From the NCBI GenBank assembly GCA_938023035.1, contig CALIDI010000016.1, forward strand, positions 62,001 to 126,000: 64,000 nucleotides of DNA, given 5' to 3'. This document shows positions 47,057 to 57,072 of this stretch, piece by piece (the stretch's first letter is position 1; the number at the start of each line of letters is the position of its first letter). The notes below the pieces were generated by a model that saw nothing but the letters and a program-made list of their open reading frames with translations, had not been told where the DNA came from and did not search any database. The position numbers were made by a program, and so were the translations under genes. Source of the stretch: an uncultured Leptolyngbyaceae cyanobacterium. Lineage in GTDB: Bacteria; Cyanobacteriota; Cyanobacteriia; Leptolyngbyales; Leptolyngbyaceae.

Positions 47057-48340
47057 TTATAAAGTATCTAACACATCTCGAATCCCCTGGTAGATCAATC
47101 CAAGCTGGCTCGGGGTGATGCAATAGGGAGGGAGGAGATAGATAGTATTGCCCAGGGGGCGCAGCAGCAAACCTGCTTCCAAAAATCGCGCTTTTAAGGT
47201 GGGGGCGATCGCACTAAAGTAGCCGCCCTCCCCAGGCGTTTTTACATCCATTGCACTAATCGTTCCACAAACGCGCCAATGCTCGATCAGCGGGTGATCT
47301 CGCAGCCATTTGTCCATCCATTGCCGGTGCCAACTTTCCATGCCCTGGTAAACCATTGGATCGGCTTCTAAAAGATTGAGCGAGGCCAATCCGGTCGCGC
47401 AAGCCAAGGGATTGCCCGTATAGGAATGGCCATGGTAAAAGGCCTGAGTCGCATCATCAGAGTAAAACGCCTGGTAAATCGCCTCTGTCGCGATCGTCAT
47501 CGCCAGCGGCAAGCAGCCCCCCGACAAGCCCTTCGACAAACAGATCAAATCTGGGCAGGTAGACGACTTGAGGCAGGCAAATAACTCGCCTGTACGACCA
47601 AACCCTGTCATCACCTCGTCATAGATCAGCAGCAGGTGCGATCGCCGGGCTAAGTCTGCCAGTGCTTGCAAAAAAGTAGGGCGACACATCCGCATTCCAC
47701 CCGCCCCCTGTACCAGCGGCTCAATAAAAATCCCAGCGTAGCAATGACCCTGCTGCTGCAAGAACTGCTCCACCGCCGCCAGCGCTTGGGTCTCCTTAGA
47801 CTCAACGGCCTGATCCGCCTCAAACGTTGCCGGAAACGGCACTAAATCGGTTTGAAACAAAAGGGGATCATAGGACTGCCACCAGCAGGAGCCGCGCCCA
47901 ACCGCCATTGCACCAACCGTATCGCCGTGGTACCCTCCCTCAAAAGCCAGGAACCGAGTACGCTGGGGTTCTCCCTGGTTCTGCCAATACTGGTACGCCA
48001 TTTTGAGAGCGACTTCCACCGCGGTCGAACCATTATCGGAGAAAAAGACGCGACGCAAACCAGCAGGGAGATGATTTAACACACGCCGAGCTAACTGTTC
48101 TGCCGGGTCGTGGGTAAAACCAGCAAAAATCACATGTTCTAGGGTTTGGGCCTGTTGATAGAGCGCCTCTGCTAATTGCGGGTGGCTATGCCCGTGTAAG
48201 GTGACCCACCAGCTAGAGATACAGTCCATTACCTGTCGCCCGTCTTCTAATTCTAGAAAAATGCCCCGCCCTCTTTTCACCTTCAGTCGGGGAGGAGCTG
48301 TTTTCATTTGGGTGAAGGGTTGCCAGATCGGAGAATCCAT
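47057..48340 (-). CDS. bioA: adenosylmethionine-8-amino-7-oxononanoate aminotransferase
   Basis: A 427-residue PLP-dependent class III aminotransferase making 7,8-diaminopelargonate. Motifs include WQPFTQMKTAPP at the start, SSWWVTLHGHSHP, the PLP phosphate region SDNGSTAVEVALKMA, the Asp of LLIYDEVMTGFGRTG, and the Schiff-base Lys in CLSKGLSGG. Full length. It is first in the bioA-bioB operon and divergent from ppk2 (316-bp spacer with no other gene seen). Confidence 0.95.
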   Translation of the reverse strand: MDSPIWQPFTQMKTAPPRLKVKRGRGIFLELEDGRQVMDCISSWWVTLHGHSHPQLAEALYQQAQTLEHVIFAGFTHDPAEQLARRVLNHLPAGLRRVFFSDNGSTAVEVALKMAYQYWQNQGEPQRTRFLAFEGGYHGDTVGAMAVGRGSCWWQSYDPLLFQTDLVPFPATFEADQAVESKETQALAAVEQFLQQQGHCYAGIFIEPLVQGAGGMRMCRPTFLQALADLARRSHLLLIYDEVMTGFGRTGELFACLKSSTCPDLICLSKGLSGGCLPLAMTIATEAIYQAFYSDDATQAFYHGHSYTGNPLACATGLASLNLLEADPMVYQGMESWHRQWMDKWLRDHPLIEHWRVCGTISAMDVKTPGEGGYFSAIAPTLKARFLEAGLLLRPLGNTIYLLPPYCITPSQLGLIYQGIRDVLDTL

Positions 48341-48656
48341 AAACAGCGGGTTAAACTAGACCGATATCACCTGAATGTAGTGGGCGATCGCCAGGGTGAT
48401 TCTTCCAAGCTCTGATCGCAGCTTCAATCACTACTGATCACACCGAAACAAACACCCCAAAATCTTAAAAAAAGCTTGAAAGTAGAAAAAAGTCTCAAAG
48501 AATACAACTGCCATAGTATCGATTAAAGCATGGTTAGAAGATTGGATTCGCCTGTCAGCCCAAGGATTGTGACACCCGTCGTTTCCAGTAGCAGTACTCC
48601 TCAGCTTGAGGCGACAGGCATCCTCCTCCAGTCTCATGAGGTAGCCAGGTAAAGCA

Positions 48657-49616
48657 ATGGCCACAAAATCTTACGTTACTTTGAATGGATCAAATGGAGC
48701 AAAGCCAGATGGGGTAATGCTAACTAAGAAAGAAAAGAAGAAAGGAAAAAAGAAAGTGAAAGGCAAGGCAGAGCCATCTGAGCAACCACTTCCCGATGAA
48801 AAGAAGGCGCAGAAAGCCGATATCCCTCATGATCGACCGAAAAATTTGAAGAAAGCCTTCTATGAAGTAGAGCTAGCAAAACTGCAAATGGAATTGGTGA
48901 AGTTGCAGTATTGGGTAAAGCACACGGGTTTAAGAATTGTTCTGGTCTTTGAAGGGCGCGATGCCGCAGGGAAAGGGAGCACAATTAAGCGGATTACAGA
49001 ACCTCTCAACCCTCGTGGTTGTCGAGTCGTTGCGTTAAGCGCCCCCTCCGATCATGAAAAAAACCAGTGGTATTTTCAGCGCTACGTTCCCCATTTACCC
49101 GGAGCAGGCGAAATCGTGATCTTTGACCGGAGCTGGTACAACCGGGCAGGGGTGGAGCGCGTCATGGGGTTCTGCACCGAGGAGCAATACCGCGAGTTTT
49201 ACCAGTCCTGCCCTGAGTTTGAGCGAATGCTTGTGCGCTCTGGCATTATTTTGTTGAAGTATTGGTTTTCTGTAAGTGATGATGAGCAAGAACGCCGGTT
49301 CCAATCACGCATGATGGATCCATCACGGCGCTGGAAGCTTAGCCCAATGGATTTAGAGTCCCGCGATCGCTGGGAAGAATATTCCAGAGCAAAGGACGAG
49401 ATGTTTGCCCACACCAATATTCCAGAAGCGCCCTGGTTTACCGTAGAGGCCGATGATAAAAAGCGATCGCGGCTAAATTGCATCAGCCATATTCTCAGCA
49501 AAATTCCCTACGAAGACATCACTCCCGAACCCTTTGAGTTGCCACCGCGCAAACCTTCAATCGGGTACGTGCGCCCCCCCAAAAATGAGCAATTCTTTGT
49601 ACCGCACATCTATTAG
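48657..49616 (+). CDS. ppk2: polyphosphate kinase 2
   Basis: A 319-residue PPK2-family enzyme transferring phosphate between polyphosphate and nucleotides. Walker A is FEGRDAAGKGSTIKRI, Walker B region VIFDRSWYNRAGVERVMG, and the lid region MDPSRRWKLSPMDLESRDRW. It is a single-domain class I enzyme by motif pattern (class by recognition). Residues 20-45 are a lysine-rich extension (KKEKKKGKKKVKGK). The stop codon lies inside the first unit of an imperfect 15-bp tandem duplication (49611-49640). Single gene. Confidence 0.95.
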   Translation: MATKSYVTLNGSNGAKPDGVMLTKKEKKKGKKKVKGKAEPSEQPLPDEKKAQKADIPHDRPKNLKKAFYEVELAKLQMELVKLQYWVKHTGLRIVLVFEGRDAAGKGSTIKRITEPLNPRGCRVVALSAPSDHEKNQWYFQRYVPHLPGAGEIVIFDRSWYNRAGVERVMGFCTEEQYREFYQSCPEFERMLVRSGIILLKYWFSVSDDEQERRFQSRMMDPSRRWKLSPMDLESRDRWEEYSRAKDEMFAHTNIPEAPWFTVEADDKKRSRLNCISHILSKIPYEDITPEPFELPPRKPSIGYVRPPKNEQFFVPHIY

Positions 49617-49640
49617 CTATCAGAGTATTAGCTACCAGAA
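49611..49640. repeat. imperfect 15-bp tandem duplication at the ppk2 stop
   Basis: TATTAGCTATCAGAG (49611-49625) followed by TATTAGCTACCAGAA (49626-49640), 13/15 identical. The stop TAG is at 49614-49616. Confidence 0.8.
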
Positions 49641-49717
49641 AACAGCCCTACCAGGGAAGTTTCAACAAATAAGTTGCGTTTGCACCTAGAAGAAGCACTT
49701 GTGATAAACAATAGGCA

Positions 49718-49854
49718 GAGAGCATATCACCTTTGCAGGCCCTCATCTCCCAGTCCCTTCTCTCAACCTAGGAGAAGGGAAGCTGAGCTGTTTCAAAGGC
49801 TCTCTCCTAAATCGGGAGAGATCTCTAGGGTGAAGGCAAAAGTGACATGCACCC
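49718..49854 (+). mobile_element. MITE-like element (long form), copy 2, with target duplication
   Basis: Left end GAGAGCATATCACCTTTGCA and right end GAAGGCAAAAGTGACATGCA, with internal palindromes matching the copy at 30519-30655. AATAGGCA flanks both sides (49710-49717, 49855-49862). No coding capacity. Confidence 0.75.
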
Positions 49855-49862
49855 AATAGGCA

Positions 49863-50283
49863 TCCCTTGGGGCACAGCTCAGCCGCAGGCGACCCTAACT
49901 CATCGCCCTAGCAGCAGACAACATCATCGACCTCAGACCTATTTAGGGTAACGATAAATACCGTAGAGCCGCCCCTACTGAATGTTGACAAGCTTGCTAA
50001 TCAATGGGCCCTTTGCCTACATCAAACTGCCATATAAACAGACTAACAGACTACAACTTGCAAGCGCTCCGGGCATAGGTGGCAAAGCAACCCGAAAAAA
50101 CAGACAACATCCAATAAGCATTACTTCAAATGACTTAGAAATATCTGGTTGCTAATCTCACAAAAGGTTGCAATCAGATTATTTTTTCATAAAATTTTTT
50201 TCATAAAAAGCATCCTTCCCAAAATCTAGAAAAGATAGCTTTTAATATCATACGTTGCAGAAACTCTTCTCGGCAGAATAATA
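49863..50283. other. AT-rich spacer after the element
   Basis: No gene recognised. An imperfect tandem TTTTTTCATAAAA motif lies at about 50182-50209. It ends convergent with the gene at 50284-50556. Confidence 0.4.
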
Positions 50284-50556
50284 TCAAACAACCGGCCTAA
50301 TCAAAAACCACAGATAAACAGCGAGAATCAAACTTGTGAAACCTAAAATCACATCCCCCTGTTCCCTCAGTTGGTTCTGAAGAAACCGCCAAATCTGCAC
50401 AAAGATAGCTCGACGCTCTTCAGCAAGATCAGCCATCAGTTTAGCCACCTGAGCATCAACTTCTTCCAGAGAGACTTCGCCGCGCTGGTAACGCGCTTCT
50501 AAGTTATCTAGTTTGCGCCAATATATTTTTGTAGCTTCAAACAAATCTGGAAGCAT
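50284..50556 (-). CDS. small C-tail membrane protein of unknown function
   Basis: A 90-residue protein. Residues 1-65 are helical and charged (YWRKLDNLEARYQRGEVSLE, KLMADLAEERRAIFVQIWRF), probably coiled coil. Residues about 69-88 form one transmembrane helix (VILGFTSLILAVYLWFLI) at the extreme C-terminus. It is probably a tail-anchored membrane protein. No family recognised. It sits 78 bp downstream of the short Hlip on the same strand, so it may be cotranscribed with it and have a thylakoid role (inference). Confidence 0.65.
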   Translation of the reverse strand: MLPDLFEATKIYWRKLDNLEARYQRGEVSLEEVDAQVAKLMADLAEERRAIFVQIWRFLQNQLREQGDVILGFTSLILAVYLWFLIRPVV

Positions 50557-50634
50557 AAGCCTTAAGACAAAAAATAAACCTGATGCAGACCAGTACTGCT
50601 ACAGAGATCTGTTGCAGCACTGGCCTGTATGGAA

Positions 50635-50778
50635 CTACATCAAACCTAATTGAGCCAGAATCCCCTGACCAGTAATCAATTCAGTGGCAATACCGATGAC
50701 GAGACCGAGCATGGCAAGACGACCATTCAGGTTTTCTGCGAATTGAGTGAAGCCAAACTTAGCATCTTGGTTTTGCAT
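50635..50778 (-). CDS. short high light-inducible protein (47 residues)
   Basis: A single-helix Hlip: MQNQDAKFGFTQFAENLNGR begins it, and the chlorophyll-binding ENLNGRLAMLG helix and ITGQGILAQLG tail follow. Length matches the small HliA/B/C class. It works in thylakoids in photoprotection and delivery of chlorophyll to new photosystem II. ATG 50778 is preceded by AAGGA about 8 nt upstream. The E-x2-N-x-R motif is intact. It lies upstream of the 90-residue membrane protein gene. Confidence 0.93.
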   Translation of the reverse strand: MQNQDAKFGFTQFAENLNGRLAMLGLVIGIATELITGQGILAQLGLM

Positions 50779-51305
50779 GGAATGAATCCTTATTAACTCG
50801 ATGAGCGTGGAAGACAGATGTAAACATCTGTTACTAAAATATTAACTTATATTTCAAAACATTGCAGGGCAGATCTTTTGATGACTAGGGCAATAAATTT
50901 GCTAGCCAGGGAAGATTTTTCGCAAGACTCGGTGCTCCGAATGTAGATGCAGGCGAAATCAATTCCACTAAGGGTTCACTGGTAGACGTTGAGTTCGCAC
51001 CGCCAGTTTGGAGCAATGACAAAATCCAAATCCCTGATGGGTCAGCTTTTGAAGCCTTCTGAAGAAAAACCTGATGATGCCATGATGGAGCGACCTGCTC
51101 TAAGACTCTCAACTAATGTCAACCAGATAGCCGCCTAACTGGGTTGGGGAACCCCAATTGGCTAAGTGATCGTAGTCCAAACTAAAGTTAAGACGGGGTG
51201 CGGGGTTAATCCCTAGCTAGGGACGAAGCCCCCACACCTCTTCGCTATGCAAATGGCTTAGGGCACTGGCGTAGTGCTACGTCTATCGGCAGCCCCATCA
51301 GAAGG
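50779..51305. other. spacer between Hlip and ABC exporter genes
   Basis: A minus-strand frame at 50885-51112 (75 codons) is unrecognised and may be spurious. Around 51190-51240 a GC-rich palindromic stretch (GACGGGGTGCGGGGTTAAT) resembles 63073-63110 and the cores of the AGTAAGT elements. No other gene seen. Confidence 0.4.
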
Positions 51306-53123
51306 CTAAGCTAATAATTCGCCCGTCTCTTGCAAGGCATGGAGACGATGGTAGATACCGCCGTGCTCCAACAACTGCTCGTGGCTGCCAACTTCAACAA
51401 TTCGACCTTTTTCTAAAACCACAATTTGATCGGCTTCCCGCACTGTACTTAGCCGGTGGGCAATGATAATCAAAGTTCGGGTTCCAAGAATTGAACGCAT
51501 CGCTAGTTGAATTGATCGCTCCGACTCGTAATCGAGGCTAGAGGTGGCCTCATCAAAGATCAGCACGTCTAGATTCATAATCAGGGCGCGGGCAATCCCC
51601 ACGCGCTGTCGTTGGCCGCCTGATAGGCGCACCCCTCGTTCTCCTACGATCGTGGCATAGCCATTCGGCATTTGCCGAATAAAGTCATCAGCCTGGGCAA
51701 TGCGGCAGGCTTCGACCACGTCTGCAAGCGTTGCCTGGGGATTCCCATAGGTGAGGTTATCCAACAGGGTACCGTTGAAGATATCGACTTCCTGGTGCAC
51801 GATCGCCAACCGTTTACGGTAGGCCGTTACATCCAGACGGCGAATATCCTGACCATCGATCAAAATTGCCCCACTGGTTGGCTCAAAGTAACGAAAGAGC
51901 AATTTCACCAAGGTGGATTTACCCGACCCCGATCGCCCCACCAATGCCACAGTTTGGTAAGGCTGAATTAGCAGATTAATATCCTGCAAAACCGGACGCT
52001 CTGGCTCATAACTAAAAGAAAGGTGTGATAACTCCACCTTACCAGTGAACTGGTAATGGATTGCCGACTCAGAGTCGAGCACCAAACTACCGGCATCACT
52101 GCCATTCGGCATCTGCATAAACTCGTGAAATCGGATCATCGAAGCATAGCGCCGGGCAAAAACCTCTGCTAGCTGGCTAATTGGCTCAATCTCGGCATAG
52201 GCCATACTGGAGACGGTTAACACTGTCACAAAATGACCAATCGAGATCGTGCCTTGTAAGGCAGCCCATAAAGTACAAAAGAGCACCAAAAAAACACAGG
52301 ATTGCACAATTGTGCGCTCAATCATGCCGAGTTTGACGTACCCCAGGTGAATGCGATAATCCAACACTTTAAACTCTCGTTCTAGCCGTTGCCGTTGCCG
52401 CTCCAGCTCCTTGGCTTCTGTGGCAAACGCCTTCACCGTTTTGATGTTCGTAATAATCTCTGAGGTACGGCTTTCAGTATCCTCCATATACTTGTCGAGT
52501 TTTTCTTCCTGGTCAGATAGTTTCTTTAACCCTGTCAGGCTGTAGATCATAATGGCCAGGAAAGAGAGCAACAGCAGCAGCGCGATGCGCCATTCAATCA
52601 AAAAGATGACGGCAAAGATGCCAAATACACGAATGGTTTTGGGCAACAGTTGCCCGGTGACTTCTGGATAAGTCCAGGTGTGGTTCGAAATACCTCGCGC
52701 CACCCGGGCAGCAATGCGTCCTGGGTTGTTTTCGTCGTAAAAATCAAGGGGCAGGGTCAAAATTTTGGCGATCGCCTGACGAGCATGGTCACGTCGGGCA
52801 CGAAAGGCGGTATCCCAGTTAAACCAAGGCCCGATCCAAGGCTGAATCGGGGCACGCCCAACGGATACGCAGAAAATCAAAACCACCAACACCCACAAGG
52901 CCAGATTATGGTTAGCCGTTAAACCGGTTAGCCGACTGACGGTATCAGTCACGGCCTGTACTGGGGCATCGACGGGTTGTTGAGACAGGACATTCAAAAT
53001 TTGCCCAATCGCATAGGGATTGAACAAATCAATCATTTCAAATACCCCCATGGCTAACACCGTGAAGGTGGTAATTCCTTTGTAGTTGCGGTAGTAACGG
53101 AGAATGTCAGTAAATTTCGCCAT
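51306..53123 (-). CDS. ABC exporter, fused membrane and ATPase domains
   Basis: A 605-residue half-transporter. The membrane domain (about 1-330) has six helices. The ATPase domain shows Walker A VGRSGSGKSTLVKLLFR, Q-loop HQEVDIFNGTLLDNL, signature RLSGGQRQRVGIARAL, Walker B VLIFDEATSSLD and H-loop IAHRLST. It is an MsbA/HlyB-like exporter probably acting as a homodimer; the substrate is unknown (lipid or peptide plausible). The start is ATG 53123 behind GGGGG; an in-frame TTG at 53141 is less likely. No accessory membrane-fusion protein is adjacent. Confidence 0.9.
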   Translation of the reverse strand: MAKFTDILRYYRNYKGITTFTVLAMGVFEMIDLFNPYAIGQILNVLSQQPVDAPVQAVTDTVSRLTGLTANHNLALWVLVVLIFCVSVGRAPIQPWIGPWFNWDTAFRARRDHARQAIAKILTLPLDFYDENNPGRIAARVARGISNHTWTYPEVTGQLLPKTIRVFGIFAVIFLIEWRIALLLLLSFLAIMIYSLTGLKKLSDQEEKLDKYMEDTESRTSEIITNIKTVKAFATEAKELERQRQRLEREFKVLDYRIHLGYVKLGMIERTIVQSCVFLVLFCTLWAALQGTISIGHFVTVLTVSSMAYAEIEPISQLAEVFARRYASMIRFHEFMQMPNGSDAGSLVLDSESAIHYQFTGKVELSHLSFSYEPERPVLQDINLLIQPYQTVALVGRSGSGKSTLVKLLFRYFEPTSGAILIDGQDIRRLDVTAYRKRLAIVHQEVDIFNGTLLDNLTYGNPQATLADVVEACRIAQADDFIRQMPNGYATIVGERGVRLSGGQRQRVGIARALIMNLDVLIFDEATSSLDYESERSIQLAMRSILGTRTLIIIAHRLSTVREADQIVVLEKGRIVEVGSHEQLLEHGGIYHRLHALQETGELLA

Positions 53124-53607
53124 AATTGCACCCCCATTCAATTAGGGGAAGTTGGGGCTAGGCCATGCAAACGGAACACGAAGCAAACAGCAGCAAGCAG
53201 CCATAGACAATGCGGGCAAAACAGCCGATCTCCATTGTCAATCGCCACCCGTCTTTGAAAACACTCAAAACCAAATCATAAAATGGGCGATCGCACCTCC
53301 AGAGCAAGCCATATCTAACAGAAGTCGCGATCGCCCCTAGGGAATACTACACAGTAGTATCATATTACAAGTGTGGCACACCTTTAATTTTTGCCAAGGC
53401 GTTTTGTCAGAGATGATCTACCCTGTTCGGATCTAAAGAAAAAGACGATTTACTAGACATTCAAAACCCCGGTAGCAAATATCTCGATCATACGTTTGCT
53501 GACAGAGCTGTGCAAACCAGCCTACAAAAGGGCACTTATCGCGTGATGAATACTTGGATAACGACCTGGCAGCATCCCCGGCATCACTATCGGCGATTGT
53601 GAATAGC
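53124..53607. other. spacer between ABC exporter and Uma2 genes
   Basis: No gene, terminator or clear repeat recognised; two HIP1-like sites occur near 53287 and 53325. The exporter's promoter should be here. Confidence 0.4.
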
Positions 53608-54189
53608 TCACTGGGCGATCGCGGTACCTAAAATCTGGCGAACGGTGCTGTCAAAATCGGCAAACTGGGGCGATCGTACCCGTTCATCACCCGTGAAGGT
53701 CTGGACTTCGCGATAAATCCCCGCTTGCAGTGTCAACACCAAAATAGTTTGGGCCGAGGGGTCAACAATCCAATATTCGGGAATGCCCCGATCCTGATAC
53801 TGGCCTCGCTTGGCCACATAATCTCGTTCTCGTTGCAGTTCCCCAGGGCTGACAATTTCAATGACTAGCAGAGGGGGAGCCATACTCAGCCGAATTGTAT
53901 TGCGGCTTTTAAGCTGTTGAATGTGCTCAGCTTGAAGAATCGTCAGGTCGGGATAGCGGTTGCGCGGCTCCCCGTGGACTTCCAGCTCTAAACCATGCCC
54001 CCGAACCCGATCAGTCCCCAGTAACAAAACAAATTGAAAGAAGAGGCGGTTGGCAATTTCCACATTCTCACCAGACTCTGGAGGCACGACAATCAACTCT
54101 CCGTTAAACAGTTCATACAAGTGCTCGGTGCCATCATCGTAAGACAGGTACTCTTCAAAACTGAGAAATCGGGGTTGGGTGTGCAGCAT
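53608..54189 (-). CDS. Uma2-family restriction-endonuclease-fold protein
   Basis: A 193-residue PD-(D/E)xK-fold protein of the Uma2 (DUF820) family, greatly expanded in cyanobacteria. The putative active site is YPDLTIL (Asp), LLVIEIVSPGE (Glu) and the following KRGQY (Lys). The tail YQDRGIPEYWIVDPSAQTI is typical. Biological role is not established; suggested links are to transposition or DNA processing. ATG 54189 is preferred over TTG 54207. Divergent from uvrB. Confidence 0.88.
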   Translation of the reverse strand: MLHTQPRFLSFEEYLSYDDGTEHLYELFNGELIVVPPESGENVEIANRLFFQFVLLLGTDRVRGHGLELEVHGEPRNRYPDLTILQAEHIQQLKSRNTIRLSMAPPLLVIEIVSPGELQRERDYVAKRGQYQDRGIPEYWIVDPSAQTILVLTLQAGIYREVQTFTGDERVRSPQFADFDSTVRQILGTAIAQ

Positions 54190-54310
54190 TGCAGTCAGTG
54201 AAGCCAATCTGGTTAATCCACTCTGTCTCTGATTTTAGAGTAATGACCAGAAAGCCGCAGAGAAGCAACGAATGGCTATCCATCCTGCTTTGCTTCCAGA
54301 GGGTTCATAG

Positions 54311-54342
54311 AGAAAAGTAGTAGGAGCGATCGCTACTTTTCT
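54311..54342. repeat. 10-bp inverted repeat between Uma2 and uvrB genes
   Basis: AGAAAAGTAG (54311-54320) and CTACTTTTCT (54333-54342) pair exactly across TAGGAGCGATCG, which ends in most of a HIP1 site. It could be an operator or a transcript hairpin for either divergent gene. The rest of 54190-54634 has no recognisable gene. Confidence 0.6.
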
Positions 54343-54634
54343 AGTCATTGCAACACGATGGTCTAATAGCACTGCCGGGTAATTGCCTAACAATAGGCCA
54401 GACCCCTAATTAAGACGACCCTCGAAATTGGCGCTACCAAACAGCGAATCGCCTGTATAGCTGCGTTGGCTAAGTCAGCACAAGCGAATCGGCAGCACTA
54501 GTAACAAGCCAATAGACTGTCAGCAGGAATGAAGGGTCGTTTTGGCTGAATCTCTCAGACTCGTTACACTAGAAATAAATTTGGCCTTGGAGTTTTTGCC
54601 TGAAAACCAGTTTTTGAAAAGGTTTCTAAACACT

Positions 54635-56647
54635 ATGGCACAGTCCTTTAGTATTCAAGCCCCGTTTCAGCCCACGGGTGACCAACCTAAGGCGATCGCC
54701 CAACTGGTTCAATCGATCAATCGCGGCAACCGTTATCAAACTCTGCTGGGTGCTACAGGTACAGGCAAGACTCATACCATTGCTCGTGTGATTGAGCAAA
54801 TCGGGCGACCAACCCTACTGTTGGCCCACAATAAAACCCTGGCAGCACAGCTCTGCAATGAGTTGCGCGAGTTTTTTCCCCATAACGCGGTGGAATATTT
54901 CATCAGCTATTACGACTATTATCAGCCCGAAGCCTACATCCCTGTAACCGATACTTACATCCAAAAAACAGCGTCGATCAATGATGAGATCGACATGCTG
55001 CGCCACTCCGCCACGCGATCGCTGTTTGAGCGGCGCGATGTCATTGTTGTAGCCTCGATTAGCTGTATCTATGGTTTGGGAATTCCCGCTGAATATCTGA
55101 AAGCCTCCATTCCCCTACGAGTCGGAGAAGAAAAAGATCCTCGTCAAATTATTCGCGATCTGGTCTCAGTGCAATACAGCCGTAACGACCTAGATTTAGG
55201 TCGGGGTAAATTTCGCATCAAAGGGGATGTTCTGGAGATCGGCCCGGCCTATGAGGATCGCATCATTCGAGTCGAATTTTTTGGCGAAGAAATTGAAGCC
55301 ATTCGCTACATTGACCCGGTCACCGGGGCGACCCTGCAAAGCATGGAAGGGGTCAATGTTTACCCGGCGCGTCACTTCGTCACTCCAGAAGAACGTCTAC
55401 AGTCTGCCTGCGACGCGATTGAGATTGAACTCAAAGAACAACTTGCCTACTTAGAGAGCGAAGGAAAATTGCTGGAGGCCCAGCGGCTAGAGCAGCGTAC
55501 TCGTTACGACCTGGAGGTGCTGCGAGAAGTGGGCTTTTGCAACGGGGTAGAAAACTACTCTCGCCACCTCGCTGGACGGGAGGCCGGTGCTCCACCAGAG
55601 TGCTTGATTGATTACTTTCCTAAAGATTGGTTACTAGTGATTGACGAATCCCATGTGACGATTCCTCAACTGCGGGGAATGTACAACGGCGACCAATCGC
55701 GCAAGCGGGTGTTGATTGAGCATGGATTTCGTTTGCCCAGCGCCGCCGACAACCGCCCTCTCAAGGCAGAAGAATTTTGGGCCAAGGTCGGGCAGTGCAT
55801 TTTTGTCTCGGCGACCCCTGGCGATTGGGAGCTAGAGATTTCTGGACACAATGTCGTGGAGCAGGTGATTCGTCCGACCGGGGTACTGGATCCAGAAGTA
55901 TTTGTACGCCCCACTCAGGGCCAAGTGGATGACCTCTATGGCGAGATTCAAGAGCGCGTGCAACGGGGCGAGCGCACCCTGGTAACCACTCTGACCAAAC
56001 GCATGGCGGAAGACCTAACGGAATATTTTCAAGACCGGGGCATTCGAGTGCGTTATCTCCATTCGGAGATTAACTCAATTGAGCGAATTGAGATTTTGCA
56101 AGACCTGCGAGAGGGTGTTTTTGATGTATTAATCGGAGTTAACCTCTTACGAGAAGGGTTGGATTTGCCGGAGGTTTCGCTGGTGGCGATTCTTGATGCT
56201 GATAAGGAGGGCTATTTGCGGGCGGAGCGATCGCTGATTCAAACCATTGGGCGGGCAGCACGTCATGTCAACGGTCAGGCGATTCTCTATGCCGACACCA
56301 TGACCGACAGCATGGCCAAGGCAATTAGCGAAACTGAGCGGCGGCGGGCTATTCAAATCGCCTATAACGAAAAACATGGAATTACGCCCCAACCCGTTGT
56401 GAAGCGCTCCAGTAATTCGATTCTTTCCTTCTTAGAGGTTTCGCGGCGGCTTAATGCTCAGGAGCTAGAACAAGCTTGTGACCCAGCGACTAACCTCCCC
56501 CTAGAAGAAATTCCTGAATTGATTACCCAGCTAGAAACCCAGATGAAAGAATCTGCTAAAAAGCTGGACTTTGAGGAGGCTGCCAAATACCGCGATCGCA
56601 TTAAGCAGCTGCGCGATAAGCTCTTGGGGCGCTCCTCCTCCCATTAA
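54635..56647 (+). CDS. uvrB: excinuclease ABC subunit B
   Basis: A 670-residue DNA-damage-recognition helicase-like subunit of nucleotide excision repair. Walker A is [14 protein letters not shown], the beta-hairpin [18 protein letters not shown], with helicase motifs [26 protein letters not shown] and [10 protein letters not shown]. The C-terminal UVR domain that binds UvrC is [20 protein letters not shown]. Full length. The frame opens at 54542, but ATG 54635 matches the family start ([20 protein letters not shown]). No LexA-type box was recognised upstream. Confidence 0.97.
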   Translation: MAQSFSIQAPFQPTGDQPKAIAQLVQSINRGNRYQTLLGATGTGKTHTIARVIEQIGRPTLLLAHNKTLAAQLCNELREFFPHNAVEYFISYYDYYQPEAYIPVTDTYIQKTASINDEIDMLRHSATRSLFERRDVIVVASISCIYGLGIPAEYLKASIPLRVGEEKDPRQIIRDLVSVQYSRNDLDLGRGKFRIKGDVLEIGPAYEDRIIRVEFFGEEIEAIRYIDPVTGATLQSMEGVNVYPARHFVTPEERLQSACDAIEIELKEQLAYLESEGKLLEAQRLEQRTRYDLEVLREVGFCNGVENYSRHLAGREAGAPPECLIDYFPKDWLLVIDESHVTIPQLRGMYNGDQSRKRVLIEHGFRLPSAADNRPLKAEEFWAKVGQCIFVSATPGDWELEISGHNVVEQVIRPTGVLDPEVFVRPTQGQVDDLYGEIQERVQRGERTLVTTLTKRMAEDLTEYFQDRGIRVRYLHSEINSIERIEILQDLREGVFDVLIGVNLLREGLDLPEVSLVAILDADKEGYLRAERSLIQTIGRAARHVNGQAILYADTMTDSMAKAISETERRRAIQIAYNEKHGITPQPVVKRSSNSILSFLEVSRRLNAQELEQACDPATNLPLEEIPELITQLETQMKESAKKLDFEEAAKYRDRIKQLRDKLLGRSSSH

Positions 56648-57072
56648 AGCCAAGTGCTCACAACTGGAGTAAGTTCTCTAGCTAGTTAGCAAGGTAGAAA
56701 TATCTTGACTCGCCTGAGTCCCCGCTCGTTTCACCATCAAGAGAACAGGGGAGCCAAGTTGAAGCCCCACTCTCCTACTTTAGGAATATACACATGCTAT
56801 TCGTCTGACATCAGCTTTCAGAAGTCGGATCGAAGCCCCTCTCCTGCTCTGGGAGAAAGTTTAGGGCGAGGGTATCCAAGATTGTGCCTTATCTACTAGT
56901 AGTTGAATACTCCTGAGTAAGTAGTCCTAACTAAGTCCGAATCAACTGTAAGAGGGCGGGCGGGGGGCTGCGCCCTCAAGCAAAAAGGCCGTCTCCTCCG
57001 CCCCCGAAATCAGGTGCAATTGAATTGCGCCCAGCGACGGATGCCAGAGTTAACTACAGTTCCGGCCAGTCC
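56648..57072. other. spacer with repeat remnants after uvrB
   Basis: Contains a degenerate CCCTCATC-type fragment (about 56738-56878, with CCCCTCTCCTGCTCTGGGAG) and the inverted element at 56916-57040. No gene. Confidence 0.45.
56916..57040 (-). mobile_element. small inverted-repeat element (AGTAAGT family), copy 3
   Basis: In reverse orientation to copies 1 and 2: begins AGTAAGTAGTCCTAACTAAG and ends GCAATTGAATTGCGCCCAGC. The core contains GGGGGCTGCGCCC. It has diverged strongly internally while its ends are kept. Confidence 0.6.

Noticed and set aside
54208-54634. LexA box upstream of uvrB
   Set aside because: No AGTAC-N4-GTTC-type palindrome was found; only the unrelated 10-bp inverted repeat.
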